Assembly (NCBI GenBank): GCA_903875045.1
Contig: CAIQUS010000069.1
Span: 41,799-105,798, forward strand
DNA: 64,000 nucleotides
Origin: an uncultured Bacteroidales bacterium
GTDB taxonomy: Bacteria > Bacteroidota > Bacteroidia > Bacteroidales > FEN-979
Direction of reading: 5' to 3'
A program made the position numbers and the translations under genes. The notes under the pieces were generated by a model. That model was not told the origin of the DNA, searched no databases, and saw only the letters and a list, made by a program, of their open reading frames with translations. The number at the start of each line of letters is the position of its first letter. Positions within the stretch are counted from its first letter, which is position 1. Of the stretch, positions 44,807-57,300 are shown in pieces.

Positions 44807-45256
44807 GTGAAAGGCAAGCCGGATATTATTATTGTCGATGATCATATCACCTTCCGACAGGGCTTAACATCCATCATCACGATGGAGAACATTGCCACTG
44901 TCATCGGAGAGGCTTCGAATGGCGTGGAGTTAATAGAACAGCTTGCTCATCTCAAACCCGATTTGGTATTACTGGATATAAACATGCCGGGGATGAACGG
45001 GATGGAAGCTACACAAAAAGCGATGGAACTTATGCCCGGCTTAAAGATTATTGCATTCACGATGTTTGGGGATGAGGAATATTGTTATAATATGATGGAT
45101 CTGGGGGTTAAGGGGTTTATTCTTAAATCAAGCGGCATCAATGAACTTGAAAAAGCGATTCAGGATGTGATGTCGGGGAAAAGCTATTTCTCCAGGGAAC
45201 TCCCGCGAAAAATATTTAAAATATTTTTAGATAAGCACACAAATAATTCACATTAG
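44807..45256 (+). CDS. Receiver-only response regulator, paralogue lacking the LuxR domain
   Basis: The 149-residue protein is a close copy of the upstream regulator's receiver (KPDIIIVDDH, LVLLDINMPGMNG with phosphoacceptor Asp 57, IIAFTMFGDEEY, VKGFILKSSG, ELEKAIQDVMSG). It stops 18 residues after the shared ELPRKI, before any helix-turn-helix. By eye it is roughly 75 percent identical to the receiver of the paralogue. All receiver catalytic residues are kept, so it could still be phosphorylated and act as a phosphate sink or interaction partner. GTG at 44,807 matches the start of the paralogue; a longer reading from ATG at 44,675 is not supported. It is followed 67 bp later by the giant gene. 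Confidence 0.85.
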   Translation: MKGKPDIIIVDDHITFRQGLTSIITMENIATVIGEASNGVELIEQLAHLKPDLVLLDINMPGMNGMEATQKAMELMPGLKIIAFTMFGDEEYCYNMMDLGVKGFILKSSGINELEKAIQDVMSGKSYFSRELPRKIFKIFLDKHTNNSH

Positions 45257-45323
45257 CGAACAATATTGAAACAATAAAGTAATTAAAGAATATTCAATAA
45301 ACTATTTATAAATCACTGGGATT

Positions 45324-48300
45324 ATGAAACATGTTTTACGATTTGCCGGGATACAGGGTAACAAAAAGTTTTCGATTGTCCTCTTGCTAATGACCTGGGC
45401 ATTTTTATTGCCATGGTTCAATCAGGGCGTTCATGCGCAAAACTGTACAGTGAATGCCGGGGTTAATGATTCGATATGCCCAAACCAGGTTTTGAAATTG
45501 TACGGTACCTCAGCCGGAAGTTATACCGGTGCAGGAAACATCCATTGGACTCAAAGGAGTGGCCCCTCTGTTACCATAACAAATCCGTATGATCTGAATA
45601 CGACAGTAACAGGATACACTTCAGGAGGTAGTTATTCATTTTATTTGTGGGCAAAATGTCTGGATGGTACTCTGGTGAGGGATTCGGTAAATGTTCATAT
45701 TTTTGATTTAACAACGGCAGATGCGGGTCCCGACCAATATCATTGTCCCGGGAACGGAGTTATTACCATGGCTGGTAATGCACCAGGAGTCGGCCAAAGT
45801 GGTTTATGGACGGTTGAGGGTGCTAACAACGGGGTTCAGATTGTTAGTCCTACTTCACCAACTACACTGATTAACCTGCTACCCGGTTCATGTGGTATTA
45901 CTGTTCTGAGATGGACAATCAGAGGCCAATATTCGTGCCGGTCTTACGATGAAGTATCAATAACCAATTTAGGAGGAGTAACCACTGTTAATGCAGGACC
46001 TGACCAAAACATCGGAGGTTGTTATTCCCTGACAACTTCAACGACATTGGCAGCCAGCAACGGAGGTTGCGGGTATTACGGCCAGAGTGGTTACTGGACA
46101 GTTGTAAGCGGACCAAATAATCCAACCTTCAGCAATCAGGCGTCCAATACATCCTCCCTTTCCAATTTAATCCAGGGAACCTATACACTCAAATGGACTG
46201 TTTCAGGCAGTTGTGCCAATGGATCAGACCTGGTTGTTATCACAGTAGCTCCGGCGTTAGGCGGGGTAACCGGCGCTTCGGCCGGTGGCGGGCAAATTTT
46301 TTGCGATGGCCGTACTACCTTTACACTTACCGGTAACAACCCGTTAAATGCCAATGAAACCGGAACATGGCTTCAAACCGCCGGACCATCTGCAACTATC
46401 AACAGCCCTTCCACACCCATTACCACCGTAACTGTTCCACCAACCACCAGTGGCACATACACATTCAGTTATACCATCCTAAATACAGTAACCAATTGTT
46501 CCTCATCTGCAAGTACTTCTGTTGTATATAATGTTCCCCCCACCATAACACTCGGGGGTAATATCGTTTTACCCTGTGCAGATTCAATTGCCACGATCAC
46601 TTACAGTTCCACCGGCAATGGTACAATTCAATATAGCATTATCAGCGGTCCGACCAACTGGTTTTACCCAAGTTTTCCAACTCCGTATGCAGATGCCAGT
46701 TATCCGACCCAGGAAATTTACCACCTCAGTAAAGTCGGAACCTATACCATTCGTTTCAGAATAACCCCTGGCACAGGTGCAGCTTGTACAACTGTTTCGT
46801 CTGATCTGACCGTCACTACATCGCAACTTCCGGAATCGAGTAATTCCGGGACTCCCCAGATTCTCGGGTGCAATATTACCCAGACTCACCTTTCGGGCAA
46901 TATTCCAAAATTAGATAAAGGAACAGGATATTGGACGGCGGTTCGCTGGCCGGGCTACCCTGGAGGCACCCCTGCTACCATGGAAGATCCTACCCTTTAT
47001 AATACATTAATATCTAATCTGGTTCCAGGGATTTACCGTTTTCGCTGGACTATTTCTAATGGTATTGCCTGCCCTCCCGTAATTTCTGACACCCGTGTGA
47101 TTGTTGTAAACGCTGCGCCAACGCAAGCCGACGCGGGTTTTGACTCAACAGTTTGTTATGGTTCACCGTTTGTGTTGCAAGGAAATGCCCCCGCCCTGAA
47201 TGAATGGGGTTATTGGAGTGTAACGCCTTCCGGTCCGACGTTTTCTAATTTTACAAGTGCACGTGCTATTGTTAATGGTTTGGCATTGAACACATTGTAT
47301 ACATTTACCTGGCATATATATAACGCGTGCAGTTCTAATTCTGATGCTGTCAATATTCAGACTACCTTTGACTTAGGCCCCATACAGGCTTATGCAGGCC
47401 CAGACCAATGTGTACAGCCCGCTACAACCACTACCGTGCAACTGGCTGGAAATGATCCCAGTCCCGGGACAGGTATGTGGAGGCAAATTCCAGCGGATAC
47501 ACCACCTGTGACAATAACAGATCCCACAAGTCAGACAACTACTGTTACCAATCTCTCTCCTGGAACTTTTAAATTCGAATGGGCAATTACCCATAATGGA
47601 TGCGGTCCTACACGAGATACGGTAATGATTACAATTTCAGATCCTGTTACCCCGGCTTATGCCGGTGTTTCACGCACTAAATGCGGCGACACAATTTATC
47701 TGGCCGGCAATACACCGCTCAATGCCGGTGAAATCGGTGTCTGGACACAGACATCAGGGAATGCAGGGCCAATAATATTAGATACCTTATCACCCACAAC
47801 TTTGGTATCCAACTTTATGTCGGGCGTTTATCAGTTTAGATGGACGATCAGTAACGGTGCGTGCAGTTCCAATTCAAGCACTGTGACATACTGGATCAGC
47901 ATTCCACCAAGTACGGCAGATGCCGGACCGGATCAGGTACGTTGTGGTTTCAACAATGTTACGCTTGCGGCTGCAGTGCCGACCTCCGGGACAGGTTCCT
48001 GGACGGTATCGTCAGGACCAAATACGCCTGTATTTTCGAGTTATACCGATCCCGGTGCGGTTGTTACAGGAATGATCACCGGCACTTACCATTTCTTATG
48101 GACTGTGTCTGGCGGGCCTTATTGCGCTATAAGCCAGGATGAGGTTACTGTTGTCCTTTATGAAAGTGCGAATGCCGGAACCGACCAAACCTACTGTGAT
48201 GCGACCACTGTTGAACTCACTGGCAATGTGGGAAGTACAGGTGTATGGACTTATGTAAGCGGTCCCAGTACGCCGACCATAACCCCCACCGTTCCAGCTT

Positions 48301-51300
48301 CTAATAAGGCGACTGTGACGCCTTTGTTTACCGGAACGTACACCTTTCAATACAGTGTTTCTTATGCAGGTGGCACATGTATCAGCAGCGACCTGGTGAA
48401 TGTTATCATTTCAGGCCAGCCTACCACTGCCAATGCTGGGCCAGAACAATCATTTTGCCGGCTGACCACACCTTATACCATTTATTTGCATGGAAATACA
48501 CCTGATCCTGGCCATGGCACGGGCGCTTGGTCAAGGTTATCACCAACTTCTGATGCCGGCTCTTTTTCGAACGTAAATGATCCATTGGCTACCTACAGCC
48601 CGGCAATCGGAGGGCTCTATCTTTTTCAATGGAAAATTACCGATGGGACATGCAGCAGTTCTTCACAGGTGAGGGTTAACCTCTATGATCCTCCTTCTCC
48701 CTCAAATGCGGGAGCTACACAGGAAGTTTGTGGCAACCAGACATACCTGGCAGCAAATACACCGACGGCTGGTATAGGAACCTGGACACAAGAGGCAGGC
48801 GGGCCAACTGTTGCCGTTTTTAATTCTCTGATTTCACCAACCACCCTGGTTACGAATCTGATTACAGGTACTTACGTATTTCGCTGGACGATTACGAATG
48901 GACCTTTATGTCCTAGCACAACCTCAACAGTCACAGTGAATGTTCATACGAATCCTTCAACCCCTGCTGCAGGTGTTGACCAGCAGTTCTGCGAGTCCAC
49001 ACCGCCTTTAACTGCACTCTTAGATGGAAACACTATTTCAACGGGTACTGGTCTTTGGTATCAATCAGCATCAGATCCAACTCAGGGGGTAACCTTCGTT
49101 TCTGTATCTGATCCAACTACGACGGCCACTTTTCCTCAACCGGGCAGCTATCATCTGATCTGGCAGGCTACCAATACCTATTCAGGCGGAAGTTGTATTT
49201 TAAGGGATACTGTGAAGATTACGATTGATCAGAGTCCGGCAACACCGGATGCAGGCCCTGATATTTTGCAATGTAAACTTCATCCTTTGAATTTGAACGC
49301 TAAAGCACCGACCGATGGCAATGGCTGTATTTATTATCTGGCTGCTACCATAACCCAGCCAACAACTTTCTCTGCAAGGGTCAACAGTTCATCGAACGTG
49401 ACCTGTTATGGTGCAGCTGACGGAACGGCTACGGTAGTTGCGACAGGTGGCACATCGGGGTATACTTACTTATGGAATACAACTCCTGCGAAAACAACTG
49501 CTACCGTTACAAATCTGTCACCGCAGACTTACATTGTCACAGTTACTGATGCCAATGGTTGTACAACTACAGCCAACATAACAATTACAAGCCCCTCGGC
49601 AGCTATATTAGTTTCAGGCACAAAAACCAACCCAACCTGCTATGGCAGTAATAATGGCAGGATTCATGCAGTTGTATCAGGCGGAACTCCTGCCTACACG
49701 TATGCATGGAGCAATGGCTATAATGCACATGATCTAAGTGGTCTCACCGCCGGAACTTATACAGTCATTGTGACCGATGCAAATGGATGTACGGCTGAGA
49801 AATCTTATCTCCTCACCGAACCGGCTGCAGTTTCTCTGACATCTGGTTCCATTGTGAATACAAGTTGCAATGCATTGACAGGCTCGGTATTGCTGACCGG
49901 AAGTGAAGCAGGGACCGTAACGCTGAATGGTGTAAGTAAGGCTTCGCCTGCAACATACAGCAGCCAGTCAGCAGGTAATTATACTGCAACCTTTGCTGCA
50001 ACGACCAATGGTTGCAGTGCTTCTAATAATTTTATCATCAGCAATAGCAGTACGCTTTCAGCCACAGTTGGTTTTACAAATCCTTTATGCCATGGAGGTA
50101 CTATAACAGCTACAGTAACGGCCTCTGGCGGAGCTCCGCCATATAGCTATCTGTTGAATGGAACCACCCCCAGTGCAACCGGAGAATTTACAGGTCTGGG
50201 AGCTGGCAGCTATAATGTACTGGTAATGGATGATAACGGTTGTATTTACAAGGTTGTTTTTAACATTGAGGAACCTTCGCAAGTTACGGCAACCATTATC
50301 AGTTCCACCAATGTTTCATGCTACGGTGGTTCAGGGGGAGCGGCTACCGTGAATGGGGCAGGCGGAACAGCGCCATACGTTTATGCCTGGTCAGCAAATG
50401 CAGCAAGCCAGACCACAGCCACAGCAACAGGTCTTGCAGCCGGCTCTTATACGGTTACTGTTACTGATGCGCATAGTTGTACAGCACAGGCCAGTGTCAG
50501 CATCACGAGTCCGGCAGCACCGCTTTCCATCTATTATCTTATTCCGGTAAACCCAACCAGTAACGGTGGTTCAAACGGTAGCATCACAATTTTTGTTACA
50601 GGCGGTACTTCGGCATACAGTTATGCATGGAGCAATTATGCCACCACTCAGAATCTGAGTGCTTTGTCTGCCGGCACTTATTCAGTCATTGTAACCGATA
50701 CCAAAGGGTGTACTGCAACCGATGGCTACACATTGACCCAACCGGATGCCATCTCGTTGACGGCAAGCAATATTGTGAATACCAATTGCAATACCTCTGT
50801 AGGTTCTGTATTACTCACAGGGAGTGAACCAGGAACAGTCACACTTAATGGCGTAACTATGAACTCTCCGGCTGCCTTTACAGGGCTGGAAGCAGGATAC
50901 TATACAGCCACATTTATAACCGCCGGGGGGCTTACCCAAAGCACAAACTTTATCATAGGCAACAGCAATAATCCATTGTCAACAACAGTTGTAACTACAC
51001 CTGCGCAATGTCCGGGCGGAACCGGTACCATTACAGTAACTGCCTCAGGTGGCATACCTCCCTATATATATGTACTTAACGGATCAACTGTAAGTACCAC
51101 GGGCATTTTCACCGGGCTCGGCGCAGGTGAATATAGTATCCAGGTAACCAATATGGTGGGCACCTGGTCATTGAACGCAGGCACTACCGGACCAGGACCG
51201 GTTACGATTGTCAAACCTCATTCGCCAAAAACGGAAATTTTGGGTACAAACGTGGGAACCTACCTTTTTGATTGGACAATCAGCAGCGGGGTATGCCCCT

Positions 51301-54300
51301 CAAAAACAGACCAGGTAGAGGTTACCATTTTGGAATTTCCCCCGGGGGCCATTGCAGGCCCACCCCAAAAAATTTGCGTTGAAACTTCGACCTACATGGC
51401 CGGCAATTCACCCGGAGCTTTGCCGAATGTTGGCACCTGGACTCAGGTGGCCGGTACAGATGGTGGTCCGCAAACACTCAGTTTTGTTGATGAACATAAC
51501 CCGACAACCCTGGTGAATGGGTTTAACGCTACAGGTGCATCGCTGCCCGTGACATATAAAATTGTCTGGACTGTTTCAAACGAGTCCTGTTCTTCATCGG
51601 ATACAATTCCAGTCACCAAGTATCCGGATGTTACCCTTACCTGCACACCTGATGCAACGATTTGCAGTGGAGGAGCCCTTGATTTATCGGTGACCGCTTC
51701 CGGTGGCGCCGGAGCAGGCTCCTATCTTTATCAGTGGGAGTCCAGTCCGACAAATGCAGCCCCCTGGACGAGTATCACCGGTGCAACCGATTCAAGTTAC
51801 ACTACGCCAGCCCTGACCTCCGACATGTATTACCGGGTGACGGTACAATGCGGTTTTGTAACCTGCACGACGCATGTTACCGTGGTGCCCGATCCTGTAA
51901 TCAGTTCCATAACAACAAACCAGACATTGTGCACCGGAGCGGATGTCAATCTTGAAGTAGTTGCTACCGGCGGAACACCGGAACTGTTATATCAGTGGTA
52001 TTCCGGTGCGACATGTGGTGGTGCCATCAACGAAATCTCAGGTGCAACCAACAGTAGTTATTCACCATCCGGAATCACCCAAACTACTTATTACAAGGCT
52101 AAAGTATGGTCTTCAGGCAATGGATGTGCAACGGTATATTCCGATTGTGCTTCCGTTGATATTCCTGACATCTCGGTGCAGCCAGCAGGCAGTGTTGTTT
52201 GCAATGGCGCAACTTATACGATGAATGTTGAAGCCATCGGAGGAACAGCAACTTTCACTTACCAGTGGCAGTATTCAGCTACGTCCGGAGGAGGGTTTGC
52301 CAACATAAGCGGAGCAACCGCAACATCCTATACCACTCCTGCTCTTACATCTGATCATCACTATTATTATCGCGTCATGGTGGGGGTACACTCATCCAAT
52401 ATCCCCGAATGTCCGGACATTATTTCACAGGAAGCAGATGTTCACGCTGTGGATGATCCGATAATCTCGTCGCAAAGCGGAGATCAGCGGATTTGTACAG
52501 GCGGTAATGCCACTTTCAGTGTGACCGTTTCAGGTGGGACCGGTACATCTTTGTATCAATGGCAGAGTGCGACATCCTGCGCTGTGCCGGGTGACTGGGC
52601 AGACATTGACGGGGCCTCGAATTCGAGTTATACAACCCCGGCCATGAATACTCCCGGAAGTTACTATTACCGGGCAAATATTACCCAAACCGGGTTGAGT
52701 TGCGGTGCATTGACTTCAAACTGTATGAATTTGATTGTTTCTGCTGATCCGACAGTTTCAGTTCTGCCAGTCATCGCAACAATTTGTTCCGGAGGGACAC
52801 AACTGTTAACAGCCAGCGCATCTGGTGGAACTGGAGATTTCATCTACCAATGGCAATCAAATACCTTCAGTTGCTCTGGAGGATGGAGTAATATCAACGG
52901 TGCGACAGATGCTACTTATGCCGCAACTGGTTTGACTCAAACCACCTACTACCGGATTGGTGCCACATCTACAGGAAATGGTTGTGGAACAGGCTATTCT
53001 GACTGTGTACCCGTAGGGGTTCCCAGAATTACCACACAACCGGCAGATGGTTTTATTTGTAACAATGGAAGCTATCTGTTGACGGTTGGCGTTGATGAAG
53101 GAGGAGGTACCTTGTCGTATCAATGGCAGTTATACAATGGCAGCAGCTATGATATCATCCCGGGTGCAACAAATTCATCTTATCTCGCAACCGGCCTTGC
53201 AAACGGAACTTACAAATATAAATGTGAAATGGTCATTTCACCGGTTGTATGTCCAAACCTTGTCACACGTGAAGTTACAGTGATCGCAACCACCGATCCG
53301 GTAATCACTTCAGGGTCAGATCAAACCATTTGTACCGGCGGAACTGCGACATTTGCTGTTTCCGTATCTGGCGGAACAGGGGATTTCCTTTATCAATGGC
53401 AGAATGCCACTTCCTGCACTGATCCGGGTGACTGGGCAAACATCAGCGGGGCGACCAATGTCAGTTATAATACCGGCGTTATCGGAGTCGCCAGTACGAA
53501 ATATTACAGATGTATTGTTACGCAGGCAGGAACTGGTTGTACACCCCAGGCCTCTGCCTGCATGATTTTGACAATTACTGACGATCCGATTGTATCTGTT
53601 CTGCCTTTGACCACCACCGTTTGTGCACCGGCCTCAACAGAACTTGTTGCATCGGCATCGGGAGGAACAGGTGTTTTCTCTTACCAATGGCAATCAAACA
53701 CCACCGGTTGCAGCGGATCATGGGCCAATATTTCAGGTGCAACGAGCCTGAGTTATGCCCCGACAGGTCTCACACAGACCACCTACTATCAAATAGTTGT
53801 AAACCAGACCGGAAATGGTTGCGGTCCGATTACTTCTGCATGTGCCACTGTTTCAGTACCAAGAATCACCGTACAGCCTTCTGGTACATCCATTTGTGCC
53901 GGATCAAATTATACCATGTCGGTTACGGTAGATGGTGGAACTGCAACACTTGGTTATCAGTGGCAATCTGCTCCTTCATCTGGCGGTAGTTATACGGATA
54001 TATCCGGAGCAACTGCATCCTCTTATAATACATCCGTCCTTGCTGTCGGAGATTATTACTATAAATGCGCAATTACCGTGACCACTCCGAATTGCGGCAT
54101 TTTGACTACCAATGAAGTTCATGTTGCGGTAGTTGCAACCCCTGATGTGACCCTGGGCCCCGGGGATCAGATTATTTGTTCAGGAGGAAGTGCGACGTTT
54201 ACCGTTAGTGTTTCGGGAGGAACCGGTACGACCAGTTATCAATGGCAATATTCCAACGCCGCCACTTGTTCTGTAAATCCTTTGGATTGGAATGATATTT

Positions 54301-57300
54301 CAGGGGCAACAGGTACAACATATAATACCGGCGCGGTTATTCCAGCCGGTACAACTTTTTACCGATGCGTAGTTACACAAACAGGAGCGGGTTGTACTCC
54401 CAATTACAATTTTAATTGTTTGAAACTGGAAGTGTTTGCCGACCCGGTCATCACAAGCCAACCTTCGAACGCTACCATTTGTTTGGGCGGTGAGGGGAAT
54501 CTGAGTGTAACAGTATCAGGTGGAACATCGGGTACCAATTACCAATGGCAATCTAATGCGCTGGGTTGTCTGGCTGGTTTTACCGATATCTCCGGTGCAA
54601 CAGATGCGAGTTATACCGCAATCGGTCTCACTACGTCTACCTATTTTAAGGTGAATATCACTCAGACCGGCAGCAGTTGTGGTGTAACATCCAGTTGTGC
54701 AAAAATCACCGTTACCTCCGACCCGATATCAAGTAATCCGATCGGGACAACCATCTGTTACGGAGGAACCCACACGATGAGTGTTTCACCGACCGGAGGA
54801 ACAGGAACGTTCACTTATCAATGGGAAGATTCACCAGACCAAAGTGTTTTTACACTGATACCAGGTGCAACCTCAAGCAGTTATGCAACCTCTGCCTTAA
54901 CAGCAACAACGTACTATCGCGTTGTGATCAACCAAACCGGATCAGGATGCGGCCAGATTACAACGGGTTATGCGACTGTTGCAATTGTTGACAAACCAGC
55001 GATCACAGTACAGCCCGTTGGGTTAAACATTTGTGCAGGAGGCACACATATTTTAACAGTGACCGCCACCGGTGGTACTCCGGCTCTGGTGTATCAGTGG
55101 CAGAGTTCTGCGACGGGCGCAGCTCCCTGGACCAATGTGGGAACTAACAGCAGTTCATACACAACGCCGGCTTTGGCAACCACGACCCACTACAGGGTAC
55201 TTGTGTCGGCTACCGCAAGCGGATGTGACCAGGTTACCTCTGCAACAGCCATCGTTACTGTTTTTGCGGATCCGGCCATCTCAGTTCATCCTTTAGGTAC
55301 CACGCTCTGTTCGGGGGAAAACCATTCGATGAGTGTGACCGCCAGCGGTGATCCTGAGTTCGGCAGTGTACTTTACCAGTGGCAGTCAAGCACCACCGGA
55401 TGCAGCGGCTTTGCGAATATCGGAGGAGCCACCAGCAGCACTTATGAAGCAATAGCACTAACACAAACCAGGTACTATCGGGTAGTCGTTTCCCAGTCGG
55501 GGAATGGCTGCGGCCCTGTCTATTCCAATTGTGCTACTGTAACTATTCCGGCAATTACCGCACAGAGTGCAGGAACCACTATTTGCGAAAATGGTACGTA
55601 TAGTATGTCAGTGACTGTGAGTGGAGGAAGTTCGACCCTTGCGTATCAATGGCAGGAGAAGATTTCGGGAACTTACCAGGATATTTCCGGGGCAACTTCA
55701 TCAACATATCTTACTGATGCGCTTACTGCTGCAACTTATTATTATCAGTGTGTTGTGACTGTTACGAGTCCTGATTGCGGCACACTGACTACTGCCGAAA
55801 TTCCTGTGGTGGTACTTGGAAAACCCAATGTGACATTAGGCCCCGGCGACCAAACTATTTGTACAGGAAGCGGCACCTCATTCACAGTAAGTGTAACAGG
55901 CGGAACAGGTACAATCACGTACCAATGGCAGAGCGGGACAGGAGCTGATTGTGCTTCTGTATCAAATTGGACAGCCATAACAGGTGCAACAACTACAACA
56001 TATAATACCGGGACTATTTCGACACCCGGCATAACATATTACCGTTGCGTGGTTAGTCAATCGGGTGCGGGTTGTCTCCCGGTTTACAACTTTGAATGTT
56101 TAAAACTGACAGTGCAGGGTACGGAGATAACGACCCAGCCTCAGAATTCCACCATTTGTAATGGCGGTCAACAGACCCTGTCAGCAACAATTGTTGGTGC
56201 AACCTCAGGTACTACCTACCAGTGGCAGTCGACACTTTATGGTTGCGCATCATCCTTTACCAATATTTCCGGTGCAACAGATGCAACATACCTGACACCT
56301 GCGCTCACCACCTCCACCTATTACAAGCTGAAGGTAACAGAGAGTGGATGCCTTACGACATCCGGTTGTGCAAAAGTGACCGTTGTTGCTGATCCGATTT
56401 CGGCCGACCCGACAGGGGCGACAATATGCGAAGGAGGGACGCATACAATGAGTGTTTCTCCCACAGGAGGGACAGGATCATTTATCTATCAATGGGAAGA
56501 TTCACCTGATCACATCACGTTTAGTGCAATCAGTGGGGCAACCGAAAGCAGTTATATGACCACTGCCTTAACAAGTACAACCTATTATCGTGTTGCAATA
56601 ACCCAGACAGGGCTTGGTTGTGCAGTCACGACCGGCTATGCAACTGTAACTGTTGTCCCTGATCCCACCATTGGGACCCAGCCTGTAGGAGCGGCTATTT
56701 GTACAGGGGGCAACCATACTATGAGTGTAATAGCTTCCGGTGGTACGCCATCTCTGAATTATCAATGGGAAAGCTCTGAAGTGAGTGCAACGGGGCCCTG
56801 GACACCCCTCGTAGGGGCAACAAATTCATTTTACACCACCCCGGCATTGATTATTACGACCTATTACCATGTGAGTGTAACTGCAACCGGGAATGACTGT
56901 AATACTGCTACATCAATACCGGCAACTGTTACCGTGACAAATGATCCAGTGATTTCTGTACAACCTGCAGATGGTACAATTTGTACCGGCGGAACCTGGG
57001 ATTTGTCAGTAACTGCAAGCGGACATCCGTTGACAAATCCAATTGCCTATCAGTGGGAGATTTCGGCTTCCTCCGGTGGAACTTTTTTGCCAATTACAGG
57101 TGCAACGAACAGTACATATACCACAAACGTGCTTGCTGTCACGACTTATTACAAGGTTCTTATCACCCAGGCACCATCGGGTTGCAGCACGCTCTCTGAT
57201 CTTGCCACCGTTACGGTTGTGGCTGATCCTTCCATTTCGGTTCAGCCTGTGGGTGGTGCCATCTGTACAGGTGGAATATGGAGCATGTCTGTGACGGCAT

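Noticed and set aside
49300..51200. The idea that the SprB block marks the end of one gene and the start of another
   Set aside because: The frame stays open through both joints with no stop, no start and no promoter. An assembly chimera remains possible and is noted in the findings.
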